Part shown: in pieces, positions 1 through 11,539 of the stretch | How the letters are laid out: each line of letters starts with the position of its first letter | Position numbering within the stretch: the first letter of the stretch is position 1 | DNA from: Dipteronia dyeriana | Taxonomy: Eukaryota; Streptophyta; Magnoliopsida; Sapindales; Sapindaceae | DNA length: 64,000 nt | NCBI GenBank assembly: GCA_032871835.1 | Contig: CM065297.1 | Location: forward strand, 61,057,253 to 61,121,252 | Direction of reading: 5' to 3' | Program-made: the position numbers and the translations under genes | Notes under the pieces: generated by a model | What the model saw: only the letters and a program-made list of their open reading frames with translations | Database searches by the model: none | Told to the model about the DNA's origin: nothing

Positions 1-575
1 TAGGTTTCAAGCCAATCCTAAGGAATCTCACTTGAAAGCCATTAAAAGAATCATTAGGTATATAAAAGGAACACTTAATCTTGGTTTATTTGATTATTTT
101 GATACTGATGATATTCTGGTTGGCTATTGTGATACGGATTGGGCGGGAAACATTGATGATCATCAGAGCACATCGGGCGGTTGCATTTACTTGGGGAATA
201 ACTTGGTTGCTTGGCAAAGTAAGAAGCAAATTTTTATCTCTCTCACTCTTTTTCTATAGTTGAGTACATTACGGTCGAAAGTGCATGCACACAATTACTT
301 TGGATGAAGCAAATCTTCAAGGATTATGAGACTGAACAAGGTAAAATGACTCTCTATAGTGATAATATGAGTGCCATTAACATCTCTAAAAATTAGTTCA
401 ACACTCACGCACAAAGCACGTAGATATTAGGCATCATTTCATTAGAGTGAACATTCTATTATTCTCTTGAGCATATGCCAACTAAAAATCAACTTGTGGA
501 TTTGTTTACAAAGCCTTTTGACAAAAAGAGATTTAAATCTCTTCGAAGATCCATTGGCATGATTTGTGTTGATTA
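1..575 (+). pseudogene. Ty1/copia polyprotein tail (RT end and RNase H), broken
   Basis: Remnant of the 3' end of a Ty1/copia pol gene; the start lies outside the window. The first frame reads the RT/RNase H junction with the copia hallmarks KAIKRIIRYIKGTLNLGL, DTDWAGN and STSGGCIYLGNNLVAWQSKKQ. A frameshift near 255 moves the rest to another frame, where VEYITVESACTQLLWMKQ, LYSDNMSAINISKN and DIRHHFIR follow. After further breaks the closing motif QLVDLFTKPFDKKRF ends at a TAA near 575. In intact elements this region degrades the RNA of the RNA-DNA hybrid during reverse transcription. The motif set is closest to Sirevirus-type copia elements. It cannot be translated through and is dead. Confidence 0.85.
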
Positions 576-801
576 ATGTTTATGTGTGATTGCGAGTGGC
601 TTGGTAAGGTAAACCTTAATTAATATCATTTTCTTTGAGAGCTACTCATGTGAGAAGTAATGATCTTGAGAAAATAGCTTTTATTGTTTTTAGACCATGC
701 ACTTGAGCTTTAAAATTCTGATTTTTTAAGAAAAAGTGCACAAATGCTTCTCTTATATGTTTAAGTTTGAGTAGTTGAGTTTGAAAATGTATAGATTCTG
801 G
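576..801 (+). other. Copia 3' noncoding tail
   Basis: AT-rich stretch directly after the copia RNase H remnant and before the reversed LTR fragment. I see no coding potential. By position it is the untranslated region downstream of pol of the same element; its LTR is not present here. Confidence 0.4.
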
Positions 802-2182
802 TGTAGGGAAAATCGTGCAATGGAAGAGTGAAAAATTAGAAATTAGGGTTTGGTATAAACAATTTTTTTCCCTTTTTCAATAACAAGAACCTTAACCCTA
901 GATTAATTGATGTATATAAACAAAATATCGTACCTTTTTCTCATGAAGATTGAACTAGTGCCGAATTGAATCTGTAAGATCTTCCAATCCAATCACGAAC
1001 GTGAATCACCTAGAAGTGTGGGCTCCCTTTCTCTAAATTGTATACCTGAGGATGGCAACAAACAAAATCCTTTTCTTTGTTAGTCACAATAACTCTGAGA
1101 AGAAAACAAAGAATGTTAGGTCACTTGTGAATTATCAATCAATTTGATTGAAACTCGTGTGAACCTTGATTCGATGTTGTACAGAAAACCTTTTTAATGT
1201 AAAGGCTACTAGTGTACTATCAAAAACTAAACGTTCTTTATTCCTTTTCTTCTTTACTGAATCTCACACTATTTCTTAGAGTTGAGCGAATTTTGTCTAG
1301 AGCAAAAACAAATTTTCTCTCAAAATTCTTATGGTGGCCGAATTCTCTTCAAGTGGAATTACTTAGGTTGGCTGAAATTTTCTATTATATAAAACTAGGG
1401 CTGGCCGAAATTCCTTCTTAAAAAATACTAGGGCTGGCCGAATTTTACAAGAGATATATATAGGATCACAAATCCTTTCCTAAGAAGGATATAATTGGTG
1501 GGTAAGAATCCTATCCTTATGTGGATTTACTTGATGACCAAGAATCCATTTCCAAAAAGAAATCTTTCCTACGCCAATACTCCGAATCCAACTCATTAGT
1601 GTATTTGTAACCATATTAAAGACTTCCTAATTTGATTAGATAAATAATTATTTTTATTTATCTACTTATCAAATATAGTCTTTAATATTAATTATACTAC
1701 CAACAATAGTAAAATATTAGGAGACCATCTTCTACTAGGAAAAGATTTTGACTTTTAATTAAATAATTAATTAATCAGCAAATTAATTAATTTCCATTTA
1801 ATTAAATAATAAAATAAAAATAATATATGTAGGCTTTTATACATTGCCTTGCCGCCCATGACAATATATAGGCATATATTTTTTTTTTCTTATTTTATTA
1901 AATCTATTGGACTTTTATAAAAAGTTCACATGTGAACTAGACCCATTCTTATAAAAAAGAAACAAGTCCACATGCCTTAATACAATTCTAGATGGACCCC
2001 TAAATTACTCTGATAGAATATATCAAGTGATCCATGCAAGTTCGTGTGGATTGGGGATCTTGGCAGGCTATCTAAATTTAAGCTCCAATAGACACAACCC
2101 AATCACAATCAACAAATGATTCACTTAGGTTCGATCTATTAATTTTAGTTCATTCCACTAAAGAACTAAAATTGAACTCTTA
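802..2182 (-). repeat. Reversed, truncated copia LTR fragment (same family as LTR at 58045)
   Basis: Read on the minus strand this matches the 3' part of the copia LTR at 58045-62553. The lower end, TGTAGGGAAAATC, is the exact LTR terminus (CTACA on the other copy at 62553). The homology stops near 2182 inside the LTR, so about 870 bp of its 5' part is missing and gag of another element begins at once. Near 2120 it has the continuous sequence that in the other copy is interrupted by a solo LTR, so it preserves the empty site. Confidence 0.75.
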
Positions 2183-3388
2183 AAGGTGATAAGACCACCT
2201 TTGCTTAAAGGTGATAATTATGCCTCATGGAAAGGCAAGATGGAGTCTTATATTTGCCAAATAGATGATCGTGCATGGATGGTGGTTAAAGATGGGTAAA
2301 CTCTTCCGAAGATGACCAATGATGATGGAGATGAAGTTCGCAAGCCTAAGTCTCAATGTAGCACACAAGAATTTGAAGCTTCCAAGTGGAACAACAAGGC
2401 TATGTATACAATCTTGTGTGCCATGGATGACAATCAATACAAGTTGGTTCAAAATGCTAGGTATGCAAAGGAGGCTTGGGAGATTCTACAAATGACTCAT
2501 AAAGTAACCGTAGTGGTCAAGGACTCCAAGCTTCAGGTCCTTCAAATGCAATTTGAGACAATTTGGATTGAAGAGGACGAGTGCTTTAATAACTTCCAAG
2601 TGAAGTTGATGGACATCGTAAATCAAAGCCATCAACTAGGTGACACATATTCGGATAGAAGGATCAAGCAAAAAATCATTAGGTCACTCCTCAAGAGATT
2701 TGAGTCCAAGGTGATGACACTGGAAGAAAATAACAACTACAAGACTAAGAAGCCGAGTGAAATGATTGGAAGGCTTCTAGCCTATGAGTCTAGGTGGACT
2801 TCTACACCTATATCTTCTAAGAAGCAAAAAAGCATAGCCTTGAAAACAACCAAAGTAGAGATGGAGGAGGATGACTCAGATGAGGAGATGACTCTTATAG
2901 TGAAGAGATTCAAGAATTTTATGAAACTTTACAAGAATGACTTAAAAAATAAGATTGAGCCAAGGCAAGAGAAGCCTACAAGAAAAGGCATTCAATGCTA
3001 TGAGTGTAGTGGGTTTGGTCACATAGCCACCGAGTGTGCTAATTCAAAGAAGAAAAAGAAAAGAAAGGTGGTGTCAACCTCATCAAGCGATAGTGGAAGT
3101 GAAGAAGATTCCTCAAGTGATGAAGATGTAGTTCTCAACTACACGGCTTTTGGAGCATCCCTTATAGAAGATATTGAAAAAGGCAACAATGTCTTAATTT
3201 GTTACTCTATAGAGGAAATTGAAGATAAAGGAGCTAGAAGTGTGACTGATGAAGTTACTCATAAAGGTGTTGTAAATGTGACAATAAGAGACACAAGTGA
3301 TGACTCTAGTTATGAGAGTTCCTCATCTCACTCTACAAATGGAAATATAGAGAGTATGAACCTTGAAGGGTTCAATGAGGATTTTTAG
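2183..3388 (+). pseudogene. Sirevirus-like gag, N-terminal and zinc-knuckle part
   Basis: Capsid/nucleocapsid gene of a Ty1/copia element. The frame opens with LKGDNYASWKGKMESYI, the usual start of the UBN2-type copia gag, meets one stop at 2297, then runs open from 2312 to 3388 (358 codons). The alpha-helical UBN2 region spans about residues 15-200 of that frame. A complete CCHC knuckle, CYECSGFGHIATEC, lies near residues 229-242, followed by Lys-rich and Ser/Asp/Glu-rich acidic stretches. The initiator region is missing because the reversed LTR fragment abuts it. Gag would form the virus-like particle and bind element RNA in the cytoplasm. One stop and the lost start make it a pseudogene. 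Confidence 0.85.
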
Positions 3389-4155
3389 AGCTCAGGTTGA
3401 AGATGAAGAAAGAGGTTTGAAAACTAAAGGAATAGAACCTCAAGCTATCAACTGAAGTGACTCGCTTATGTGAGAAAGTGAAGAATGGGAGAAAAGTCGA
3501 AGAAAGCTTGAAGGAGGAGCATAGAGAAGCTAGAGAGTTTATTGCTAAGATGACTTTGAGTACGGAGAAGCTTGACCATATGTTGGGGGTTTGTAAAAAG
3601 CCAAGTGACAAGAGAGGTCTAGGGACCTCAACTTCTAGCAAAACGGTATTTATCAAGAGCATGGCCTTCAAAGAGCCTCTTCCTCCACTCCATCCTAAGA
3701 ATACAATTGAACTAGGAGAGTGCTCTAGAAATGTCCAAGTCAAGATGGGACCAAGAAGTCAAGCTCAAGCTCAATCAATGAGAGCACATCAAGCAACCAT
3801 CTTTCAACCTAAAAGCCATCAAGCCAGGAAGCAATCTTATCCAACTCAATAATAAGGGAGAAGAGAACTAACTCCACATAAAAAGAAAGCTCAAAGACAT
3901 GGGAAAGCACCTTTGTCTGCACAAAGGAATGGTATGACCCCTCATTTTATTTTTTCATGTCATTTTTATGGTGTTGATGGTCATATTAGACCAAATTGCT
4001 TCAAGTACATTAACATGTGTAGAACTAAGAGCATGATTGAAAGAAAAAGGGCTAGAGCCAATGTACATGTGCCTAGGAAATCTAGTGTCAACGATCCTAG
4101 GAGTAATATGATGACCTTGACCACTAGGAATTACAGTGTCACCTACGTGGATTAG
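3389..4155 (+). pseudogene. Sirevirus-like gag, C-terminal part with damaged second zinc knuckle
   Basis: Continuation of gag after frame breaks. The frame 3457-3852 has a charged helical segment and the Sirevirus-typical STEKLDHMLGVCKKPSDKRG. The frame 3913-4155 has a second nucleocapsid-like motif, CHFYGVDGHIRPNC, in which the second cysteine of CX2CX4HX4C is tyrosine, so zinc binding should be lost. The corresponding motif of the minus-strand relative at 54405-54450 still has all four ligands. The reading frame ends just before the place where protease would be expected. Confidence 0.75.
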
Positions 4156-5095
4156 AAAAGATAAACTCACATGCCATTGTGCTAAATAGGCTCAGCTAGG
4201 TCAAATGGACTTGGTAAGTCTATAGAGACTCATATCTCCTATTGACTTGTTTTGATTGACCCCATATGAGGAGCTCAAGCAAAGAGAGCAAATTGGCAAT
4301 GCATTGTGCTCATTAAAAATATTTATGCTTCTTTATTAGTTACTTGAGATGATTGGTTGTACATATTTTTTTAATAAGTGTGCAACTTTGCTTAACATGC
4401 AATCCATGTCTTATTTTTGACCAAACATACATTTTTGGACTAGGAGAATTGATTGGGAAGTACATTTTGAATGACCTAGAATTGATCTCCATGACATGTT
4501 AATTAATTATATGACATGCTTTAAATTGATATGCATGATGAGATTTTTTGAATGCTCTAAAATGAATGCAAAAATTTATGTGTGAAAGCAATTATGAGAC
4601 TTCAATCAATAAGGATCTTGTATCCATTTCAAGGATTTTACAATCCAAAATTCTCTCTCTCTTTAATTGTTGAACAAGGCTACTATCATACGGGCATTCC
4701 ACCTAGAAAAATCAAAAAGGGTGCAATAGTCGCTCATGTCTTGTTTTGCTTGTAAAGTTTGATATAGTTGTTCTTAAAATGAATTTATTTTACAATCTAT
4801 ATCTTGCTTATTCCATGACAAAGGGTGAAATTGGTTTGAATTCTGTTGGAAACCCTTGTTATTTTGCTTTGCCAAATACCATGTTTTGATCTTGAATACA
4901 ACTTGTCTTGTATGCAAAGCATTAGTTCACACATTTTTTATGTAATAAAACTCCTTGATTCTCTCTTCTTAATTAAGTTGCATAAATTTGTTTATATGAT
5001 TATGCATATGTCTTGTGCCATAAGCTCTCCTTGCTAATGCCTTCTTAAGGGGATATTCCTTTGTTTATCTCATGAAAAAAAGGGAGTAGTATGGA
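4156..5095 (+). other. Sirevirus-like noncoding middle region; pol absent
   Basis: AT-rich, multiply stopped in all frames. I find no protease, integrase, RT or RNase H motif. It joins gag directly to the polypurine cluster, showing that pol was deleted in this copy or its source element. Confidence 0.6.
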
Positions 5096-5099
5096 TTTA

Positions 5100-5197
5100 G
5101 GGGGAGTTGAGAGTGGCATGATTTAAGGGGGAGTTGAGAGTTGCATATGAGGGGAGTTTAACTCGTTGAGGGGGAGTTAACCTATTTAGGGGGAGCA
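5100..5197 (+). promoter_or_regulatory. Cluster of five polypurine motifs upstream of the 3' LTR
   Basis: Five near-copies of AGGGGGAGTT begin at about 5100, 5126, 5149, 5169 and 5187, four with an uninterrupted G5 run. Multiple polypurine tracts upstream of the 3' LTR are a described Sirevirus hallmark. A further purine run, GAAGGAGAT at 5471-5479, touches the LTR start and is the likely primer for plus-strand DNA synthesis. Confidence 0.75.
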
Positions 5198-5479
5198 TTT
5201 GCATTTGCATTGTTGATGCATGTTGCTTGTTTTTATTGTATACAAATTGCTCTTGTTTTTATTTTTTTGATCACCTCACATACACTTGTCTTGGAAAGTG
5301 TAGTTACTTTTCTTTGTAGGGATGGTCATTCTACAAGAGATAGAAGATTTGAAGATCTAGACTTAGGTTTTTCTTTGTAATGTAGAATGTGTTTGTTGAC
5401 CCCTTGTCATTTAGTTTGTTTATTGGTGAGGATGAATTGTGAGTGGTGGTTTTGTCACGAAATAGCCAAAGAAGGAGAT

Positions 5480-7556
5480 TGTAAGTTTCTCGGTTTTTGA
5501 TTGGCTTATTTCAATTGACAAACCACATTTGGGGATAAATATATAAGGGTAGTTTAGGCCGGCTTTGTTCATGACCAAGCTCAAGCTTTTAAGGTATATC
5601 ACTTGCTTAACTCTTTGAAGAGTTTTAGTTGCACACACACACTTCATGCATGTTTTGTTCACCTTGCATTTGTGTTCTTTATTGCTTATATGTGTGCATC
5701 ATTTACATATTGCACACACACACTTACATTAATTTGTATTGACATGCATTTATTCCTTGTTACTCATGTGTGCATTCCTTCACAATGATACTTCCACTTC
5801 ATTTCTAGATTAAAGTGTGGTTTTTTGTCGTGTACTTGTGTTTTGTCCATGCTTGCACTATGGTGTGCTTGTCTTAGCCTGTTGAGTGTCCTTTTGAGAA
5901 GGTCTTATTCTTCTCTTGGTTTGGTTAATTGGAGTAATGTGTCTAGTTTCGAAAGAGTGGATTTCAATTATTTAAATGTTTTTCAAAATTGACATTTGCA
6001 TGGTCTTCTGACCATATCATTTTTTACAATGTTTCAAAATGAGTTTTGATTTTTTTTTACAAACTAGAAACCCATAACTTTCCAACGGTATATTATTCGT
6101 AATATTTCATGACTGTTTGAATTGGTTTTGAAATCTCCAAAGTGACCATAAAATAGGGCAACTCTGTTGTTGTCCGTTTATGACCTTTGGTCACTCAAAT
6201 GACTATAACTCTTTCTACAGAGTTCCAAATCATATTTTTTTATTTGGAGAAGAAATTAGACTTCCATACCTTTCCAACGGTATATTTTATGAAATGTTTC
6301 AATGTCGTTTGGTCAAGTTTTGGGGTCGCTCTAATCTCGGGTTGTTTCGCTGTTGCGGCTGCACCATCCCACAAGCGCTCTCATCAGCGCCTCTTGGACA
6401 GTAGGTGTGCGCTAGTATGGTGCTTGTCGACCAGCGCAGCTCACCAGTACACTGAGTAAATTTTGAGTATTTTTCAAAATGACATAGTTTTGCTCTAGGG
6501 CTCATATATACATGCCATCTTCTTCCTCACTCGTTTTTTAGAGCTTCCAAACCATTTTTTATTGTGAGAAAAGATTTCTTAGAAAGAGAAGCTCCCAAGA
6601 ACACTTATTGACTCAACCAACCTTCAATCTGTGAACATCTAGCATCATTATTCATCATTCAAGCATGAGTCTTCATATGTTTCATGACTAGGTAATCTCT
6701 ACATGTCTTAGACTTCTTTATTTCATTACTATAACATGTATGCCTAGGTTTTAGCTTTTATTACAAATTAAATGCATGTTCTTGTGTTTAAAAGCTTTTA
6801 TGACATGCTTGTGATGTTGGTTGTTGGTTGAGAATTTTGTTTTGTGATAGCTAGAATTTAGGACGATTTTACCATTCTAGCTAAATCTATATGCTTTGCA
6901 TTTAGATATTGTTTAGGTCTAATTGATTTCATTTGTTAATTGCATTAATTGTTTTTTCCCATGTTATATGACAACTTTTGTTGAATGGCCTTTGCTTGAT
7001 AATTAGATATTAGTCTCTCATAGATATCTAGTTAAGTCTTCTGGCACTTGCATTTAGATATTGATATCTAGGAATTACAGTTATTGACTTATTTGAATTC
7101 CTAGATAAGCATTTAGTGTAGCCTAGCACTATTTGCATGTTGAATATTTCATCATATTCACTTAGGTTGTTTTGACTCTTTATTGAGGTTAAGTCTTGTG
7201 ACTAAGTGGTTAGTGTAAAAGCAAATAGATCAAGAATCACTATTTTGGCCCGTTGAGTAGAGTGAAAGGGTTAGTAACTTGAGGGTGTGACAAGAGGTCA
7301 ACCAAGGTTGTAAACTTTCATTCAATAGTGGATTTGAGGATCGAGTGTGGCACACATATCAGCCCATGGTTTTCCCCTTTGGAGGGTTTCCACGTAAATA
7401 TTGTGTGTTGTTATTGTTTTAAGCATAATTGGTTTTACTGAATGCTTGTTTATTTGGGGTAATTTGTGTTAATATTGATTAATCGAAAAATCAATAATTG
7501 ATTCGAGTAAAACCTATTAACTCCCCTCCCCCTCTAGGTTTAGACACACATTTTCA
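5480..7556 (+). repeat. 3' LTR of the Sirevirus-like element
   Basis: Starts TGTAAG directly after the terminal polypurine run and ends TTTTCA after the C-rich CTCCCCTCCCCCTCTAGG typical of Sirevirus LTR ends. A related partial copy is at 23409-24475. It contains CA-rich tracts near 5630-5720, a twice-used CTTTCCAACGGTAT module (about 6076 and 6269), a GC-rich variable block (6350-6450) and a CCACGTAAA box at 7389. Small ORFs inside it look like chance. Confidence 0.8.
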
Positions 7557-8734
7557 ATGGAATTTTCACCTATCTTTTTTGTGTTCAAGTTGAGGGGACT
7601 CATTGGTCAAACACCTTGTTCTAATAGTTGAGATTACCTTGTGAGTTCACAAACACAGGCCTTAAAAAACACGATCTGGGTGTTATCATTTTTCTATCTT
7701 AAACACTTATCTTGTCAGGTGCATCATTTGTCATAGGACATTACATTGTATTATCTTTATAGATTGCTTGATCGATGCTTTCATTCCCTTTATAGATGGA
7801 CTCATTGATATGATTTTAGGCAATATGTGTGCAATTAACTACTAAATTAGACTAAACACATTCCATGTCCCTATTTTGTGCTCCAATTTGAGGCCAAACA
7901 CTTACCTTTCATTTGGAGCCACATTATAACCATATAGCCAAAGCATAAACACATGCCTACCCTTGTTGCCAATCTTATTAGGATGTGTAGTGTAGTGGTT
8001 GAAAGGTGAAGAAGCTCTAATATGTAAAGATAGCATGTACTTATGCAATATTAATAAACGTGCAAGGCAAATGGCTCCCAAATGTTAAAGTTCAAAATGT
8101 GTGCACTTATGAGCTTAGATTGACAAAATGTAAAAGGTGCACTAAAAAAATGCACAAAAGAATCTTGAATGATAAATGTGAAGTACTCACAAGTAGAGTG
8201 CATAATTGTTGCATTTGCAATGAAAGTTAAGCCTAGATGCTAGTGTTCATTAAATGGGAAGCAAGTAGAGCTATGTATGGGTTAAAATACTGTAATTGAG
8301 TCTTAACATGGTTGGTGACCTTGAACTCTATTTTCCTATTTCTTTTGTTCACTACATTTCACTTCATGGCCCCATTACAACCAAAAGGGAATGCCCAATT
8401 GATAAGATTATGAATGTTTGTTGAAGCATGATCTTCAATGTCCATAGCATTTGATTTATTTCCTAGGCTAGTTCACAATATAATAGCGGTTTTTCATTTA
8501 CATATTGTACGCACTACTTTTTATTTCTTTGCATAAACTCTATCTTCGCATACTTTGTGTGAGTGTGAACTTTGGACTCTAAGCGGAATGAAAGAGAGTA
8601 TCCACGAAAGACTTAGAGTCAAAACAAATTACGCTTGAGGTGTGAGAGTGAGTAGTTTCCGTTATAAGAGCATTCTTAGATGTGGGATTTGTGATTGTGT
8701 GAGTTTCCTATGAGTGCCTTCGAGTTGCTTTTCT
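7557..8734 (+). other. Noncoding fragment related to the coding-less LTR element
   Basis: No gene. From about 7690 the sequence follows, with strong divergence, the order of motifs in the internal region of the coding-less LTR element at about 35880-36720: GAGGCCAAACACT, the AAGT(T)ACTCAC...GTGC stretch and the closing AGAGTC...AATT(T/A)C block. I read it as a decayed fragment of a relative. 7557-7690 shows nothing I can identify. Confidence 0.4.
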
Positions 8735-10676
8735 ATAGCAAGGAAGATGAGGCCATACTTTCAGGCACATACGATCCAGGTTCTCACCGATTGCCCACTT
8801 AAGCAAATCTTACAGAAGCCATAACTTTTGGGAAGATTAACCAAATGGTCAATCGAGCTAAGTGAATTCGATATTCGGTACATCCCCAGGACAACACTCA
8901 AAGGCCAAGCAGTGGCATATTTTTGTACCAGAATTCACAGAGCCAAACCTGGAAGCAAAAAGGATGTTCGGCAAGAGTTTTTTCTGGAAGTTATATGTCG
9001 ATGGTTCCTCGAACACTCATGGCAGCGGGGCAGGGATCGTGGTATGCACCCAGCAGGAGATGATGTTGAATGTGCCATGAAATTCACATTAAAGCAACAA
9101 ATAACCAATCCGAATATGAGCCATTGCTAGCAGGACTTAGAGTTTACATAGCTCTTAGAGCAGATGAGGTTGAGATATTCAGTGACTCACAGATAGTTGT
9201 CAACCAAGTTTCAAACGAGTATCCGGCCTGTGATGAAGGTATGATGGCTTATTTGGGCAAAGGAAAACAACTCCTACAAAATTTCAAGGAATACAGGATT
9301 GTTCAGATTCCTAGAGAAGAAAATGAGAAGGCAGACACTTTTTCCAAACTAGCATCAGCAACAACCACAATCAGGCCAAAAAATATTCTGGTTGCACATC
9401 TTCTCAGACTAAGTATAGTTGAGCCGAAAGACTCTGAAGTCTCAAAAATCCGAACACGTTTAGATGATTGAATGACTCAGCTAAGAAGATACCTGGAAGA
9501 AGGTGTACTTTCGGAAGATCCCTTAAAAGCCAAACACATCAGGTACTGTTCAGCAAGATACACATTGATTGGAGGAGAACTATATAGAAGAGGGTTTTCC
9601 CGAACACTCCAGAGATGTGTATCAGAGGAAGATGCATATCAGATACTATATGAAATCCATGGTGGGGTATGTGGAAACCATATTGGGGGTAAAAGTTTAG
9701 CACACAAGGTACTCAGGCAAGGTTACTATTGGCCCTCTTTGTTCTCGGATGCACAACGATGCTTAGAAAGCTGTAGTGCTTGCCAAAGGATCGCGAATGA
9801 TATTCGGCAGTCTCCTGAACAACTAAGAAGCCTTACATCCCCATGGCCATTCGCCAAGTGGGGACTAGACTTAATTGGTCCAATGCAGGCAGGAACAGGG
9901 GGTGGAGCTAAGCACGCAATTATTGATTATTTCACAAAGTGGGTAGAAGCTGAAACATTGGTACGTATCACTGAAGCAAATACCACAAACTTTGTGAAGA
10001 AAAATATACTCTACAAATTTGGAGTCCCGAGTACTATTATCACCGACAACGGCACCTAGTTCGATAATCAAAAATTCAGACAACTGTGCAAGGAGTACCA
10101 AATTACAAATTATTATGCCACACCTGCCTACCTTTAAACGAATGGGCAAGCTGAAGTAGTAAAAAAAATCATCAAGCACACACTCAAAGCAAATTTTGAT
10201 CCCAAGAAAGGCAGTTAGGTTAAAAAACTTCCTGAAGTATTATGGGCATATCGGACGACAATAATAACTTATACAGAAGAGACTCCATTCTATTTGGCGT
10301 TCGGAACTGAAGCCGTCATCCTGGTAGAAACGTCGTATATGTCGCCAACAGTCAGGCTATATGATGAAGACCATAATGTTGATATGTTGTTACAAATCTT
10401 AGATGAACTGGAAGAGAAATGGAGAAATCCCGAGTACGAAATGCAGCATTTCAGCAAAGAGTGGCCCGACACTACAACTCTCATGTTCGGATCAGGAAAT
10501 TCCAGATAGGAGACCTGGTGCTCACGAAAGTATTGCTAAACACAAAGAACAAAGCTGCCTTCTCGTTGACTGACAAATGGGACGACCCGTACAAGATTGA
10601 AGGAATAGCTGGTCATGGAGCATATTGGATTGCCCAACCAGATGGAAGGGTTTTACCCCGGCCATGCAATGCCTAA
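8735..10676 (+). pseudogene. Retand-type pol remnant: RNase H, second RNase H, integrase
   Basis: Domains in order: the end of the RT-linked RNase H (GRLTKWSIELSEFDIRYIPR, 8828 on); the additional archaeal-type RNase H of Tat elements (YVDGSSNTHGSGAGIV near 9000, then ATNNQSEYEPLLAGL after a frameshift at 9080); a linker; the HHCC zinc fold of integrase (HGGVCGNHIGG ... CLESCSACQ, 9655-9795); and the DDE core with WGLDLIGPM (first Asp) and IITDNG (second Asp) near 9860-10055. A stop at 10057 and frameshifts follow; the third catalytic region, NGQAEVV, is at 10140. The C-terminal chromatin-contact region ends near 10676. Intact integrase would insert element cDNA in the nucleus; this one cannot be translated. 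Confidence 0.85.
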
Positions 10677-11539
10677 TATTTGAAGATTTTTTATCCTTGA
10701 AATTTGTTTCCTTTTTAGTCAGGAAAATTTTGTTAGTCAGGATATTTTTTAGCTTTGAGATTTTATCATATTGTTAGTTTTGCAGTTATGAAAAAAAGGC
10801 CTAACATGGGATTTCAGAAAATCGGATTTTAGAATTCTGGGCATGATAATAAGAACATACGAAAAAGAAGCATATAAAAAAAATGCTCGGGACCATTAAT
10901 TTGGCAAAATTACCGAATGGGCGGAGAAGCTCGAAGGGGCATGCCAGCCGAGCAAGGTCAGTCAACCTTAGCTAAAAGGTAAACCCGATTTACCAGAATC
11001 TGGAAAATGGCTCAGGGCACCATCAGGAAAAATCACTTTGAGATACGTAGCTATGTTAAGAAATTTAAAAGCTTAACGATTCGAAAAACCCTTGCGTAGA
11101 TAAAATTAGGAGACGTTCTCAGTGACTTGCGCAATGACTCAAAAATATAATCGTGGTGAGCCTCGATGTAGCGTTCGGGTAGTAACTGAGTATAAAGCAC
11201 ATGTATAAATCTACTTGCCTGTTTCAAGATGACTCAGTTAATAGTATTAGTCAGTTTAATAAGATACTTGGCACTTAAAATTAAATCGAGTTTAATAAGA
11301 TACTTGGCGCATTAAATCGAGTTTAATAAGATACTCCGCGTTTAAAGAGTCCCTCAGACTAGTAGCCAAATTAATAAAATACTTGGCCAATTAAATAGAG
11401 TTTAATAAGATACTCAGCATTTAAAAAGTCGCTCAAACTATAAGGCAGTTAAATAAGATAAAGACATCCAAAGACATAACAAAGCAGTCGGAAAAAAAAA
11501 TGGAGTTTTATTAATTCAAATGAATCTTTACAAATATGC
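10677..11539 (+). other. Convergent 3' zone with short iterated TTTAATAAGATACT array
   Basis: Noncoding stretch between the 3' end of pol (+) and the 3' end of the antisense ORF (-). From 11243 to 11460 the core TTTAATAAGATAC(T) recurs at about 11255, 11291, 11322 and 11401 with weaker copies between, at irregular 31-49 bp spacing. The same core in the same orientation relative to pol makes up the 91-bp array of the younger relative at 44815-45570. Confidence 0.65.

Larger units (their letters stand above)
2183..7556 (+). mobile_element. Sirevirus-like gag-only LTR element, 5' end lost
   Basis: Plus-strand Ty1/copia element of Sirevirus type holding gag (2183-4155), a noncoding middle, a cluster of polypurine motifs (5100-5197) and a 2.08-kb 3' LTR (5480-7556). 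No protease, integrase, RT or RNase H lies between gag and the polypurine cluster, so it resembles the gag-only non-autonomous class known as TR-GAG. The 5' LTR, primer site and first gag codons have been replaced by the reversed LTR fragment. It would depend on a related autonomous element for movement. Confidence 0.7.

Noticed and set aside
5603..5788. 61-codon ORF with transmembrane appearance in the LTR
   Set aside because: Arises from CA/TG-rich LTR sequence; the similar ORF at 23473 is also LTR-borne and diverges without frame conservation.
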